Source: Niebla homalea
Taxonomy: Eukaryota > Ascomycota > Lecanoromycetes > Lecanorales > Ramalinaceae
Length of the DNA: 64,000 nucleotides
Assembly: GCA_019925105.1 (NCBI GenBank)
Contig: JAHGAU010000007.1
Coordinates: 1,848,730-1,912,729, forward strand
Direction of reading: 5' to 3'
Each line of letters opens with the position of its first letter. Position 1 is the first letter of the stretch. A program made the translations under genes and the position numbers. This document shows positions 1 to 10,823 of this stretch, piece by piece. A model generated the notes under the pieces. The model worked only from the letters and a program-made list of their open reading frames with translations, ran no database searches and was not told the DNA's origin.

Positions 1-1397
1 ATCGCATCTGAAACCCCAGGCCCTCTTCAGATATCTTTCAATCTCTGCCCATTGGACACGGAATTTTTCCAGGTAGCCAGAGAGACCAGAAAACCAATCT
101 AGACTCCACTCAGCTCCACCCCAGGAGAGGTGAGCAAGGCCCCAATGATTTCCATCGAGATGAATAGGAAAGAGGTGGTGATGCGTCTCCCCAAACTGTG
201 CCTGGGGATAACCGCGAGGCGGCCATACTCCTGGCCATTCGGACCCCACTGAGGTCCTCAGGTACAGGTATGAAGGCCATGCCTGCCATTCAGGAGCGCT
301 TTTTGACGCAGGACCATTGTCTGGCTGCCCGTTTTTCAAAGAGCAAAAAAAGGCCAGATGAGGATCAATGACTGTGTCACTAAGCCAATCACCTGATACC
401 AACTCTGCAAAGTCCTTGAGCGTGGTCAAACCAGCATCTCTGGACCTGGCCTTTGTATCTTGAAATGCAAGGATGCGGCTTTCAGAGGCATCGAAAATCA
501 ATGTGCTCATGATTTCGTCCTTGGATTGCCCCAATTGCTCGGGCTGGACCGTGTCATGCGCATGACTCATGCCCTGTGGCTGCTTATGTGCTTCTTTGCC
601 TTGCTTCTGCCCTTTGTCAGGACGTACTTGCTGCTTGGCCATGCCCGGTTTCTTGGGCTGAATTTGGGCTTTACGAGCCTTTTTGCTAGGCAACTCTGCC
701 TCGTCATCATCAAGCTTACGTCCTTTGTCAGGATGTGCTTCCAGATGAGCGATGCCAGCTTCTAAGCGCTGCATCCTGGCTCTGAGAGTCCTGGGTTCTA
801 TACGTGTTTGCTCTGATAGGCCTTGTGCCCGCGCATATCTATTGTAGCGATCAAGGTTCTGGTAGAATTGATCACATACCCTCATCTCATTCAAGCCCGT
901 GGATTGTTCACGAGGCCAATTGGGATACTGAGAATCATTGGGGAACAGTCTGCCAAACATTGCGTGAGCAGCGTCGAGAGCGACCGTGAATGAACTTATC
1001 GTGCTGCCTGTTGCATGCATGTAGAGGTCATTCTTCTGTACCTCCTGGCAGGCAATCTGTACAGAGTAGAAGGCCCCGACGAGGTCTGGGTCTTCTGTCT
1101 GGTCTGGTGATCCCGCCTCTGTGTATGCCTTCACCATACGAACACTCAGATGCTTGAGGCCGAGCTTGATGTGAGGTGCCATGACCTTCAGTCGATCCAA
1201 GCGTCCACCATTGTCGCCTTCTCCGACCACAAAATTGTACCAATCATTCACAGCCCTAGATTCGGATCAGATGGAGCACTGCGACAGACGTTCGGGGCGG
1301 TCATGACTTACAGCCATGTCTTGAGAACGCTTTCCTCCCGGCTGACCACCCTGTAGGGTTCTGGCAATGGGAGCTTGCTTATCAACGCTTTCGACAT
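1..1397 (-). CDS. Ulp1/SENP-like cysteine protease (C48 type), C-terminal end cut by window
   Basis: Two-exon gene. Exon 1 is 1397-1312 and exon 2 is 1255-1, with a 56-nt intron (1311-1256) that starts GTAAGT, ends CTAG and keeps the frame. 447 codons are present and the frame is still open at the window edge. Residues about 230-290 are rich in Lys, Arg, Gln and Pro, probably a disordered basic linker. The C-terminal part looks like a Ulp1 SUMO-protease fold: GDWLSDTVID near residue 319 matches the substrate-binding WLxD segment, LDGNHWGL carries the catalytic His near 399, and LDWFSG carries the catalytic Asp near 415. His-Asp spacing is about 16, as expected for the family. The catalytic Gln and Cys should lie beyond base 1. 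The family removes SUMO or related modifiers. A role within the neighbouring gene set is inferred. The start codon follows a CATCATCACACG leader. Confidence 0.82.
1256..1311 (-). other. intron of the Ulp1-like gene
   Basis: The donor GTAAGT is read on the minus strand at 1311-1306 and the acceptor CTAG ends at 1256. Removing these 56 nt joins a phase-2 exon (last codon begun CT) to G and restores a frame that stays open for 418 more codons. An in-frame TGA inside the intron excludes unspliced translation. ATCTGATCC near the 3' end could be the branch region. Confidence 0.75.
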
Positions 1398-1803
1398 TGT
1401 GAGGCTTGACGTGTGATGATGAACAGGTATTATAGTGTGTAGAGCTTGATGACAAATAGGTAGTCTATGGCGCTTGATGATGAGGTTGCAATGTGCTTGA
1501 GGCTGAAGGTTGGATGAAGATCTTGGATTGTTGAGTCGACCATGGAAACAGATGGAAAGGTGATCATCCCGCATTCGGTACTAAAGACCAAATGTGGAAG
1601 GACAAATTCAATAGTTTCAACGCGTACCAAGGTGATATATATTTAGCGTGATAGCAGAGAATTCCCCCCAAAATTCCTTCTCTCCATCTCCAAGATCTTC
1701 CACCCATCTCTCGACTATCTGAATATCAACGACTCACGTCAATTAAATACTGCAGAAGTATCATTTCATCTTCAGAGAGAGAGAGGCAGCCTTGTGAGAA
1801 AGT
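1398..1803. promoter_or_regulatory. divergent intergenic region between Ulp1-like and chromodomain genes
   Basis: This stretch separates two genes transcribed outward (minus from 1397, plus from 1804), so it probably carries both promoters. On the minus strand the leader just before the Ulp1-like ATG reads TTCATCATCACACGTC. A TATATATTTA stretch near 1635 could be a TATA element for either direction. No operator-like structure was found. The promoter role is inferred from gene orientation only. Confidence 0.45.
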
Positions 1804-3252
1804 ATGCCTCAAAATTCCAAGCGTACGACGTCCACTGGCAAGCATCCTGAATGGAGGCAAGACCGCAATGCTCCTTACAAGAAGGCAGCTCGGAAAGCCA
1901 CAGAGACGATCAAACACAAGGATTGGTATATCATCTTGAGCAGCATGAAGACGTGTGCTGAAGCACAGTTGAATGACGGCCAAGGATTGGAGACAATCTG
2001 GACGTCAGATGCCGTGACGCAGCACGCAGACAAGAGATGCTGCACAATGCGCTGTATGGGCGATCCAGCAAATCTGCAGATTGCTATTGGGCTGTACTCT
2101 GGCCCGGGAAAGCCTTTCAATGAGCTGCTCTTCGAGGAAGAGATCAGAGAAGGCGGTTATGCCTCCATAGGCGTCATGGCCTATGAATTCACTCAGCGGC
2201 TACGAATCACCTGCCATAAGACAGACCCAGCGTCGAAAGACACCGTCTGGGAGGTGTCGTTCCTGATGGAATCGGCAACCGAGGTGGGTCGGTGCAAGAA
2301 AGGTTTGAGGCGATTGATGAACATAGCCTCCAAAATGCCCGAACACTTGATCTTCTACAAGAACTTTGTCAATCGACAAGTCGGAGAAGACGGCCCTTTT
2401 GACGCTGGAACGTGACAACGGCTTCACTGTCACATTTGGCGGGTTCCTGGGCACGCCAGAAGGCAGGCGGCTCATTGGTAAATCGCTTCCCAGCGATCCT
2501 CCCGCCATCATGACCAGGCCATGTGGAGCCTCGCAGAAAAAATCGAGTGCTTGGGAGCAGGCCAGTGAGCAAGCTGACAGTGAGCCGACCAGGCCGCTTA
2601 CCAGAGCCCAGAAGAGGGCCGACGAGAAGGCCCGCAAGGTGGCAAGAAAACAGAACAAGAAGGACAGGAACACGATTCCTCGCCATCTGCAGGTGACGAA
2701 GAGGCTGACAAAGCCTCCGACTCTCATGCAAGCGATGGTGAGCTGGAACTGTTCCAAGATCAGGCGGCTGAGCAAGCTACCATGACCTCTCCATCTGCAG
2801 GTAACGAAGAGGCTGACAAAGCCTCCGACTCTCATGCAAGCGATGGTAAATCGGAACTGTTCGTAGATCAGGGGGCTGAATAAGCCATCATGATCGACGA
2901 TGGGAGCTCCTCCCTTGGGCCCAGCTCAGCTGACGAAGCTGAGCAGTGGGACTCGGAAGAGGAGTTTGAAGTCGAGTCTCTGGGGGACCATCGAGTCCTC
3001 AATAATGTTACCGAGTACCTTGTCAATTGGTCCGATCAAGGAGGAAGATCGTGGGCGCCTACCTGGGAGCCTGCTAGTAAGAATGCACCTGAAGCTATCG
3101 GGGCATATTACAGAGCGAATCCCACTACCGCAGCTGCGCTGACAAGGCGTAACCTTGAAAAAAGGGGCAGCTGTCGTCGATCGGAACGCCTTCACACTGT
3201 CCCGAAGAGGGGCACCAAGGTCGTCCGACGCCGTGGCCGAGGTGGCTCCTAG
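1804..3252 (+). CDS. chromodomain protein, multi-exon (model partly uncertain)
   Basis: A long first open stretch begins at the ATG at 1804. A second frame is open from about 2350 to 2737, and a third from 2947 to the stop at 3252. The last exon carries a chromodomain: EEFEVESLGDHR, then TEYLVNW, then PTWEPASKN, matching the usual YxVExI...YLVKW...TWEP pattern. Chromodomains bind methylated histone tails. Introns that restore one frame are 2284-2380 (GTGGGT...ACAAG, weak), 2738-2800 (GTGAGC...CTGCAG) and 2846-2946 (GTAAAT...CTGAGCAG, with CTGAC branch). These give about 395 residues. The middle is very basic (ARKVARKQNKKDR). The first intron is the least certain, because the sequence it removes also looks coding; a frameshift is the alternative. 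It is probably a nuclear chromatin-associated protein. The domain call is firm and the exon structure is not. Confidence 0.62.
2683..2898 (+). repeat. 108-bp tandem duplication inside the chromodomain gene
   Basis: Two adjacent copies (2683-2790 and 2791-2898) share the order CCATCTGCAG, GACGAAGAGG, CTCATGCAAGCGATGG and GGCTGA. In the proposed gene model each copy holds a short exon encoding VTKRLTKPPTLMQAM followed by a donor (GTGAGC in copy 1, GTAAAT in copy 2). The duplication would therefore copy an exon-intron unit. The length is a multiple of three. Confidence 0.8.
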
Positions 3253-6241
3253 GCTTGCAATGCCAGATCTGTTTCTTCTGTGGTTGATAGCCTGATTCAA
3301 ATGAGACATCGGTTGCTTGCTTATGCTCCTTCCATGTGTATCTGCATTACCGTTCGTTCGACTGCGCTGTTTCATCCAAGTATTCTTCCCCGTGCTCTAC
3401 TGCAAACGGTGGAGGGAGCTTCTGGAATGCCTTGCAATGCAGTCTGATTCATGCTGATACCCGTTCTGAGGAGCTCCGACTTCATTTGGCTACTAATGTT
3501 CAGCACTGCAGTCTGATCTGCCACGCCCATCACTTCCCACAGGCTAATCTATGTAAATACCGCTGGCAGCCTCTTTCTTCCCGCCTGAATATGATCGTTT
3601 CTCAAAAATAGCTCAGTGTCTATCATTGTGCTTGCTTATGGACTCATGGGAGCAAAAGCTACATGCAGACGACTTTCGGATTGAAACCCCCCAGGGATTT
3701 CCATCTGCGCGCTCTGGATCTACCAAGCATCAAGAGGACATCCCAACCGTGGTGACGAGCGACTTCAGAGAAACAATCCATCGAAACAATGCATCGCCAG
3801 TACACCAAAGACGAGTAAGAAGCGTGCCAGGAAGATCGAGACTTGAAGCGAACCTTGCTGGCAATTGTTCGGCAACACCACACCTCCGTCGATCACATCC
3901 TGGCAGCCAATGGGTAAACCTTGACCAGCGAAGCATACTCCTAACGGCACATTTTCTGGGAAATTGGGAGACTGGCAATGAGTAGAGTGGTACTTTGCTG
4001 GTTCAGTCGACCTGGGGGCTCTGCAAACTCATCCCAAGCTCTTCTCGTGACAAAACACCATATCAAATCTTCACCCACCTGCTCAAAAGGTTCGGAGTCC
4101 AGCCCGTCGTGCCGGACCCTTTGCTTGTAAGTCATGATTGATGGACGTGAAGAATCAGCGTGGGCTCTTCTCGCTCTACGGAGGCGGGACTACTGCCGCA
4201 CCGAGAAACTGCACGGATGTGTCAAAGCCAGAGTCTACCAGAGGAACGTTTCCGATGCGCGATGCGCTGGGCGAGGATGATGAGCATTGACTGGCGATAG
4301 TATTTCTTGATATTCTTTGCCGTGACATGGATGGCAAATATACAATATATGCTCATACGGCAACCTCAACCCGGCTTTGACAGGTTCAGCCGTATAGTGT
4401 GTTACCAGTCGAGAATGAGTGCCTTGCAAAGCATTTACATGACAGCCCCTGCCGTCGAGCAATCATCCGCCGCATAAGATGACAGACGTCCGCATTTGTT
4501 CTGACAGACCAGCGGCATGCGAAGCTCCCTCGAACAAGGATACAGCAAGGTAGTAAGCCATCTGCCCGGGCGAAAGGAGGTCTTGATGCCCAAGTATTCG
4601 TGGACAGAAGAAATCTCGAAGTACCATCGGATGCTTAAAAGCAGCGGGGCGATGAACTAAGGAGGACTGCCAAGGGTGTGTCGATCGATGGTTGACCGGT
4701 GTCAAACATCAACTGGAGGCTCTACTGGTGCCGTACGGGGCTATCGCGGAGGTCCGAGTGACCCGAGTTTGCGATCTGAGTACAGTGACAGCGCCCCAAG
4801 ATCCCAATGGTGGGCTGAGCTGCTGACATTCCGGGAGATTCAAAGCGGGAAAGACCCTGGCCGTCCCTCAAGCCAAGAGAGATGGAACTCAAGCTCAAAG
4901 AGACGGAAATAATATCCTGTGAGTAGAGGGTAGCCAGGCAAAGAGTGTTGAGTAGAGTGCAGGCCACGAAGAAGCCAAAATTTTCAGCCTTTCATGACCC
5001 GCCCTCTTCTCTATGAAAGTGTCGCGGACTATTGGGCCTCCGTACGACCATCGAGCGCAACGGAGGATCATGCCAGTCATGTTGGTTGTCACTGTGCATT
5101 CGAGCTTCTCAAGCTCTCAAAGTAGATCGTCGCCTTGGTCTGTCCTCCGTGTCGCACGACGAGTCCTTTCCCCGCAAACAATAAATATTCAAGGAAAGAG
5201 GTTGGCGCGCAATTGAAAATCTACAAGGAAAGAGCGAGTTTATACTGAAGTGCCAGGCGGAAGTTTACTTGTCGGCGAGTGAAGCTGGTGGCAAGAGCGA
5301 CAAGCCCGCAGACCTGCTAGTGGTCGGCCTTCCAGCCTTTTATTGCCCAAGCATCCACGGCTTTCATCCACCAACTTGAGCGTCATACACTTCTCGACTC
5401 GATACCAAAAGTACAGCATGGAGAACTGTCCCCAAAAAGCTCGAAGCGCGTGGCTTCATTTCGCAGTCACCTCTTGTTGAGACGCAGTCGCACCGATCCG
5501 ATCCAGAAGACGACCCAAGCCAGCCTGGCATGTCAAGATTTCTACATGACGCACCCTCCTGAGTGGCACTTGAAATGTCCGGCTTCACAAGATATGACAA
5601 GTACAGAGGGAACGAGTTGCTGGAGTGTAAAGGGTAAGGGAAAGCCGTCCGCCGTCCGCCCCGAAGTCAGGCAGGACGTAGGAGTAGGCACTCCAGAAGC
5701 ATCCGAGACGCCAAGGGAGGTCTGTGAGATGACAAGTTCATCTGAGCGATGGACAACATTGAATTGCACAAGCGGCCTTAGGTCGGTCGGAGAGCCTGAC
5801 CGGCGAATCTGAATGGCTCACCGACGGGCAGCGCAAAGCCTTCACGGTACTTGGTCCTAGGGCAGTGAGCCTGAAGAACAGCCTGCAAGAGCCCAAGAGT
5901 GGAATGACCACAATCCACCGAAGCAGGCTCAGCGATATACCGACTGCTTGTATGAGGCGCGCAAAGGCTCTCAGCCTGCTCAAGCGGCCGAGTCTTGTAG
6001 GCTCTACAAGAACTCAACTCCGGTGACAAAATTACAGCCTCGTTGGAAACAAATCTCTTTGAACCTGCAGCCTCTTGCGCAACTGCAAAGTATCGCTGCA
6101 AGGCACTTCATTGGGATCCTGCTGCAGTGCGCTCGAGCCTGATATGATTGGTTGCATTCACGGGCGTCTCGTCAGCTCATGCTGCACAATCTTTTTTGAG
6201 CGGTAGGGTTGGTATATTTCTTCAAATAGGAAGACTCTGCC
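3253..6241. other. intergenic region, no recognised gene
   Basis: About 3 kb of normal-GC sequence follows the chromodomain gene. Open frames are all short (no more than about 120 codons), lack recognisable motifs and overlap on several strands and frames. No convincing gene, repeat or RNA was found here. Decayed coding sequence cannot be excluded. Confidence 0.5.
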
Positions 6242-6317
6242 CGGGGTGCTGCCTAGTGGAATAGCCAGCGAAGTCTTCGGACAGGTGCTTGTTGAGGTTC
6301 GAATCCTCACACCCCAC
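6242..6317 (+). other. tRNA-like relic with perfect Pol III B-box
   Basis: GGTTCGAATCC at 6296-6306 is a perfect B-box and forms a 5-bp T-stem (TGAGG/CCTCA). GGGGTG at the 5' side pairs with CACCCC at the 3' side, as an acceptor stem would. CTAGTGG with GC/GC flanks resembles a D-arm. No 5-bp anticodon stem with a 7-nt loop can be drawn, the 1-72 pair is C-A, and the discriminator would be C. It therefore looks like a degenerate tRNA or tRNA-derived repeat, not a working tRNA. No isotype is assigned. Confidence 0.3.
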
Positions 6318-6687
6318 AATCATGGTACAATTTTCCCCCTCTTTCACAGATTCAAAATCTTAGAGATTGGCCGCTACTGGTCTACGTGCTGACTTACTGG
6401 TCATACATCGGCGCGCATAATGACAGACGCAAGCTGTGGGTAGATGGAATGACCCGAAATGATTCCGCGGCGTCTCTCTCACAAGTGCCTGACGGGCAAA
6501 GGCCTAAAGGTGATTGGGAGACTGGGCAAGAACGACACCCTCCGAGGATGAAGGGATTGCATTTATTGCATTTGTCGTAGTGCCCCATGGTTGTGCAGCC
6601 ATTACGTTTCATTAATTCGCGGAAACAAGGTTGTCAAGCGAAACGGATTGCAAGTTGATGAACACAGAACTAACATTGATTGTAAAT

Positions 6688-7038
6688 GTTACTACTGCAA
6701 GAAGCTCCAGCCTTTTCAAGCTCGCCAGAGGTCATTCACGATATTCTTCTGAATCTTCAAGGACCTTTAGACTTCGTCAGTCTCGGTCTTCATGACGATC
6801 TCGTGTTACTACTGCAAGAAGCTCCAGCCTTTTCAAGCTCGCCAGAGGTCATTCACGATATCCTTTTGAATCTTCAAGGACCTTTAGACTTCGTCAGTCT
6901 CGGTCTTCATGACGATCTCGTGTTACTACTGCAAGAAGCTCCAGCCTTTTCAAGCTCGCCAGAGGTCATTCACGATATCCTTTTGAATCTTCAAGGACCT
7001 TTAGACTTCGTCAGTCTCGGTCTTCATGACGATCTCGT
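6688..7038. repeat. 117-bp tandem repeat, three near-identical units
   Basis: Units are 6688-6804, 6805-6921 and 6922-7038. They differ by a few bases only (for example TTCTTCTGAATC against TCCTTTTGAATC). The period is 39 codons and the plus strand is open throughout (unit begins LLLQEAPAF...). On the minus strand, in sense with the neighbouring ATPase gene, the units contain stops. They lie immediately behind the stop codon of the AAA gene, so they probably form its 3' untranslated region. Coding by the plus strand is possible but unsupported by any motif. Confidence 0.9.
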
Positions 7039-7040
7039 GA

Positions 7041-8726
7041 TCACCGACCAGCCCACTTCAAGCATTTTCTCACAATTTCCTGGTCAGGCCTTTGAAGGCC
7101 ATGTCCACTTTGAATTGTGTGCCTGAGCATCGCCAGCGTTATCGGCCCAGGTTCAAGTTGGTGCGAGACGCTCTCGTAACTGCGCCTTTCCCCGCCCTTT
7201 TCGGACGGAGAGGAGACCAGAAAGCACTCATTACCTCTGAACTTGATCTTGCGAAAGTGGGTCGCTTTGCGAGCTTGAGCGCCGAGGGCGGTGGCAGTAT
7301 TCGAGACAATTCTTCGCACAATGCTACCACTGCAGTTCTCTGTGGATTCTGCAAGGCGTCTCAGATCTGCTTCCATCAAGACATGAACATAATTGTTCAA
7401 TATGAGTCTGAACATCTCATATCGGGTCTTCATGTCAGGGAGGCCCATGTGAACGTGGTTGCTGAAGCGGCGCATGAACGCAGAGTCCATCAGCCATGGG
7501 AAATTTGTTGTACCAACCACAACGACGCCCGCATACACCGTCATCTTCTGTAGAAGCTCAGACGCGAATCTTTTGGCGCTTCCACTATCATCAGACTCCC
7601 TACTGCCACAGAGCGCCTCAATCTCGTCCAGAATGATGACTGCTGGGCGATTCTCATTGGCAACAGCAAAAAGTGCCTTGACTGTTCGCTCCGAACCTCC
7701 GACCCATTTGCTGAAGAGCTGGGAACATGAAGTTTGGTAGACTGTGCATTTGGGAAATCCACCCGCGACGGATGTTGCCATGCTTGTCTTGCCTGTGCCT
7801 GGAGGACCATAGAGGAGTACGGCATTTGACGTCCCCGCCCGCGCTGTCAAGTGAGGCGTATTGATAACCTCGTTGATTGCATTGTCGAGAAGCGTCTTGG
7901 CTTCTGTGTAGCCTGCAATGCCGTCATTGCTCATTGCTTGACTGCCCTTGACAACTTTCAGGAGGTTGATCTCCTCCCTGTCGGCTTGAGAGATGGCCGG
8001 GTCCTCATGTCTTTGGTCAACGAACGTTGGTACGAGCCTGCTCCCGGGGTCTCGGGGTGATGTCACTTCACGCAGGGTGTCTGCAAGAGAAGCGAAGAGT
8101 CCTTCAAAGTTCAGCGCATGACTACGAACATCTCCCAACACATTGGAGTTGACTCGGTTGGGCTTGACTTTCTGCTTGGCCTTCAACGTTCTCTCAACAA
8201 TCTTTTCATCAGCCACGTCCCTCAGATCGGCCTCGATGTACAGGAGCATGACATAATCGAAGAGGATCATGGACACGAAGCGGTACATCCTTGGCTCCTT
8301 CGTCTTTTCAAGCTTGTTGAGGAGGTCGTGCATCGTAGAGACGCCTTCCAGAATCTGCCTGAAACCCGATGGCTTTTGCCCATGCCCCATCATCTCATCA
8401 GTCGACGGTCTGCGCACAGTCAACCATAGGTGACGCATCTCAAAGATTTCTGCACTGTTGCCGTCTGCCACAAAGATCTTCATCAGGTCTCGCGCATACC
8501 TCAGCCGTGTGAGACCATTGATATGATCCAACAATTGCTCCGGCTTCAGCGTTGCAGGATCTGCGGTGAAGTGTAGAGGTGGTGGTAGCTCGAGGCCTTG
8601 GAATTGAGGCCGGTGAGCTGAACTTGCACCAGCTTCAGTCCTTTGAGAGACACGTCTGCCATCGCCTTTGTCTCCGTCGTCATGTTCATCGCCTGCTCGC
8701 TTGCCGCTTGCCATGGCTGAAGACAT
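7041..8726 (-). CDS. Vps4/katanin-type AAA+ ATPase
   Basis: Uninterrupted 561-residue protein. The N-terminal half (1-290) is unassigned: a charged tail of about 40 residues, then helical sequence without an evident MIT domain. The AAA core follows. Walker A GPPGTGKT is at 307-314, the pore-loop-like KWVGGSER at 340-347, Walker B VIILDEIEAL at 363-372, sensor 1 GTTN at 405-408, and the second region of homology with arginine-finger pair FMRRF at 417-421. The order and wording (SKWVGGSE, RRF near the end of the SRH) match the meiotic-clade AAA ATPases (Vps4, katanin, spastin, fidgetin), which are hexameric remodelling motors. All key residues are present, so it may be active. The start MSSAMASGK follows a CATCA-rich leader. 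The gene is transcribed in the same direction as the Spo11-like gene, about 2.1 kb away. Client and pathway are unknown. Confidence 0.85.
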   Translation of the reverse strand: MSSAMASGKRAGDEHDDGDKGDGRRVSQRTEAGASSAHRPQFQGLELPPPLHFTADPATLKPEQLLDHINGLTRLRYARDLMKIFVADGNSAEIFEMRHLWLTVRRPSTDEMMGHGQKPSGFRQILEGVSTMHDLLNKLEKTKEPRMYRFVSMILFDYVMLLYIEADLRDVADEKIVERTLKAKQKVKPNRVNSNVLGDVRSHALNFEGLFASLADTLREVTSPRDPGSRLVPTFVDQRHEDPAISQADREEINLLKVVKGSQAMSNDGIAGYTEAKTLLDNAINEVINTPHLTARAGTSNAVLLYGPPGTGKTSMATSVAGGFPKCTVYQTSCSQLFSKWVGGSERTVKALFAVANENRPAVIILDEIEALCGSRESDDSGSAKRFASELLQKMTVYAGVVVVGTTNFPWLMDSAFMRRFSNHVHMGLPDMKTRYEMFRLILNNYVHVLMEADLRRLAESTENCSGSIVRRIVSNTATALGAQARKATHFRKIKFRGNECFLVSSPSEKGGERRSYESVSHQLEPGPITLAMLRHTIQSGHGLQRPDQEIVRKCLKWAGR

Positions 8727-10595
8727 CTTGATGACTTTGAGTGGGCAGAGTAAGTAATGATGGTGTGATTGATGATGTGATTAATGATGTGTCTTGGAAA
8801 TGGAATGGCAATGGTAGAGAATGTTGTTTTGAGCAAACGACGCTAAGAGTAGTGCTAGATCATGTGACAGCTGGCTCGTTATCTTGAATCAGCGTTCCAT
8901 TTCGTGAATTGCTGCGACCAGATTGGTGAGTCATTCACCACTCCATTTGAGTATCTCTCACCACGTCGGTTGGCAGAATGTCGGAATAACGCCACTCCAC
9001 TTTGGCGTTGGGAAGCTCCACAAATGGATCGAACCCCAAAATTATGAGGACGTGATCAAGTCCGACCGCCTGGCAGATGAAAAGTACGACGAGATGGACG
9101 GTCGAAGGCCTCTATCAGCACAGGTTATATATTTACTTACTCCCCATAATGGCAGACACAGAAAGTGCATCCATCTCCGCACGATCTTGAGGTCCACAGT
9201 GACAAGCCAGATAGGAACACGAGCGAGTGATCTAGTTCAGCCATTTCAATCAAGAATCCCGAGGAGCGCGAGCCTTCAGAGCATGGATACCTCTGTCAGT
9301 GATAACGACACAGGGACGATAGATGTATGTCTACAATGAATCACGGTGCACAGGTGCATGCCAGACGGTTGCGAACAATAACGGCAAGGGTGTACGAGCG
9401 GATGATCACAAAAAAGCGTCACCCGTTCATAACACAGATTCTGAGATGTTGGTGAGAACGATGTCCATGACGTTTGTGCTGTGTGGGTGACTTGCCCACT
9501 GGGAGGGCCGCCAAACAGGCCATGCTCCAGACCACCCGACATCTATCGTGTTCGTCCGGCAATGAATGCTAGCTTTTCCCAGGCAATTGACGAGCATTGC
9601 GCGTGCATTGCGCATGCAATAATTTCGCTCTTCCCCGTCAACTCCTCGTCGGCTGTCAGGACCATTGGAGCCTCAGCCCTTTCAATGTTATAGCGAGCCG
9701 AAGAGGAATTCAAACTATGCTGGAAGCCAATGCCTAACCAAGCTCACGAATCGTCACCCCAAATCATACCCCAGCTCTGTTCTGTCGATGGAGCGAGCTG
9801 TGTCCGCGCTTCCAGCTTATTTTGGGCCATCTCTCAATGTCCTCTGTCCTGCCTTTCGTCTCAGCAGATAGTCCCACAACTATTATCAGATACAGGCACC
9901 ATGGCTGTGAGATTGTGAATGCTGTGGGAATAGCAGGCCGGCACACCAAGTCATGAGCTTCAGATTATGCTCTCTGTTCCTACCTCACGCTCAATGCGGA
10001 GACAAAGTGACACAAACACTGGGATTCGCTGAGTGAAGTGACATAATAGTCTTGGAATGTGCTTCTTCATGAAGATGTACGGGTCGTTGAGCACATGGAA
10101 GATAATGGATATAAAGAGTATGAATTGCTGACCATTGGAAATACAATTCGACGTAGATGACACGCGTTCGCGAGCATGAGATGCATGGCCAGTGGCAAGA
10201 GAAAGTGCCAAGAACTGCACGGCCGTATGCATAGGTTTTGTCATTTACTTTTTAATCAGTGTACACCACTAGGTATAGTTGCAACTCAACTTACCGGAGG
10301 GTTTCTATGCACTTCGTTGGTAAACATATGTGCACGGAGATGGCGACATTGATACTGAGGGGATGAGATATTCTGTCATGTCTTCTGCACGTACATGAGG
10401 ATAGATTTTGAGGTGAGTAGACCCTAAGCAGAATAAATGGCCCTCAAGTTGACTAGTATTGTCTATGACACGGAAAGGAACGCATCGAGCTCCAATTGGG
10501 TCAGGAGAGCGTGATGCGGGCACACGGACACAGTCTCCACAAAATGGCAATAATCTAAAGGAAAGCAATGGGAGGACAACAAATCATCTTCAAGT
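8727..10595. other. intergenic region between AAA gene and Spo11-like gene
   Basis: The first 100 bases upstream of the AAA start contain the CATCATCAATCACACC-type leader on the minus strand and presumably its promoter. The remainder up to 10595 shows only short, motif-free open frames. No RNA gene or tandem repeat was found. Confidence 0.45.
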
Positions 10596-10823
10596 CTAAA
10601 ACCATTGTACAGCTTTCAATGCCTCAAGTGCCTCCTTAGACATGGACGTTTGAGCCTCTGAAGCAGCCACCTTGGATGCAGATTGCTGACCTGCCAGAGC
10701 AGATGCCGAAGCGCCTAGCCTCTCCAGCAAAGAGCTTGTTGCCTGGCTTTGGCTTTGGCTTTGGCTGCCAGAAGCAGCAAGCCACTGCTGCCTGATGGGC
10801 GTCAGTTTGGGGCCAGGTAGCTC
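10596..10823 (-). other. in-frame continuation of the Spo11-like frame past its TAG
   Basis: After the TAG at 10826-10824 the same frame stays open for 75 codons to a TAG at 10598-10596. The translated stretch is Ser/Gln/Ala-rich and coherent (GSQSQSQSQATSSLLERLG and similar). A 36-nt piece starting at the GTAG that spans the stop has an AACTGACG branch-like site and CATCAG acceptor, and its length is a multiple of three, so splicing would also keep the frame. Either a nonsense mutation, readthrough or a very small intron could explain it. Confidence 0.4.

Noticed and set aside
6686..7126. Plus-strand frame over the 117-bp repeats as a leucine-rich protein
   Set aside because: Open only because the unit is a multiple of three, antisense to the AAA gene end, with no recognisable domain.
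8923..9339. 138-codon frame upstream of the AAA gene
   Set aside because: Motif-free and overlapped by other frames; nothing supports coding.
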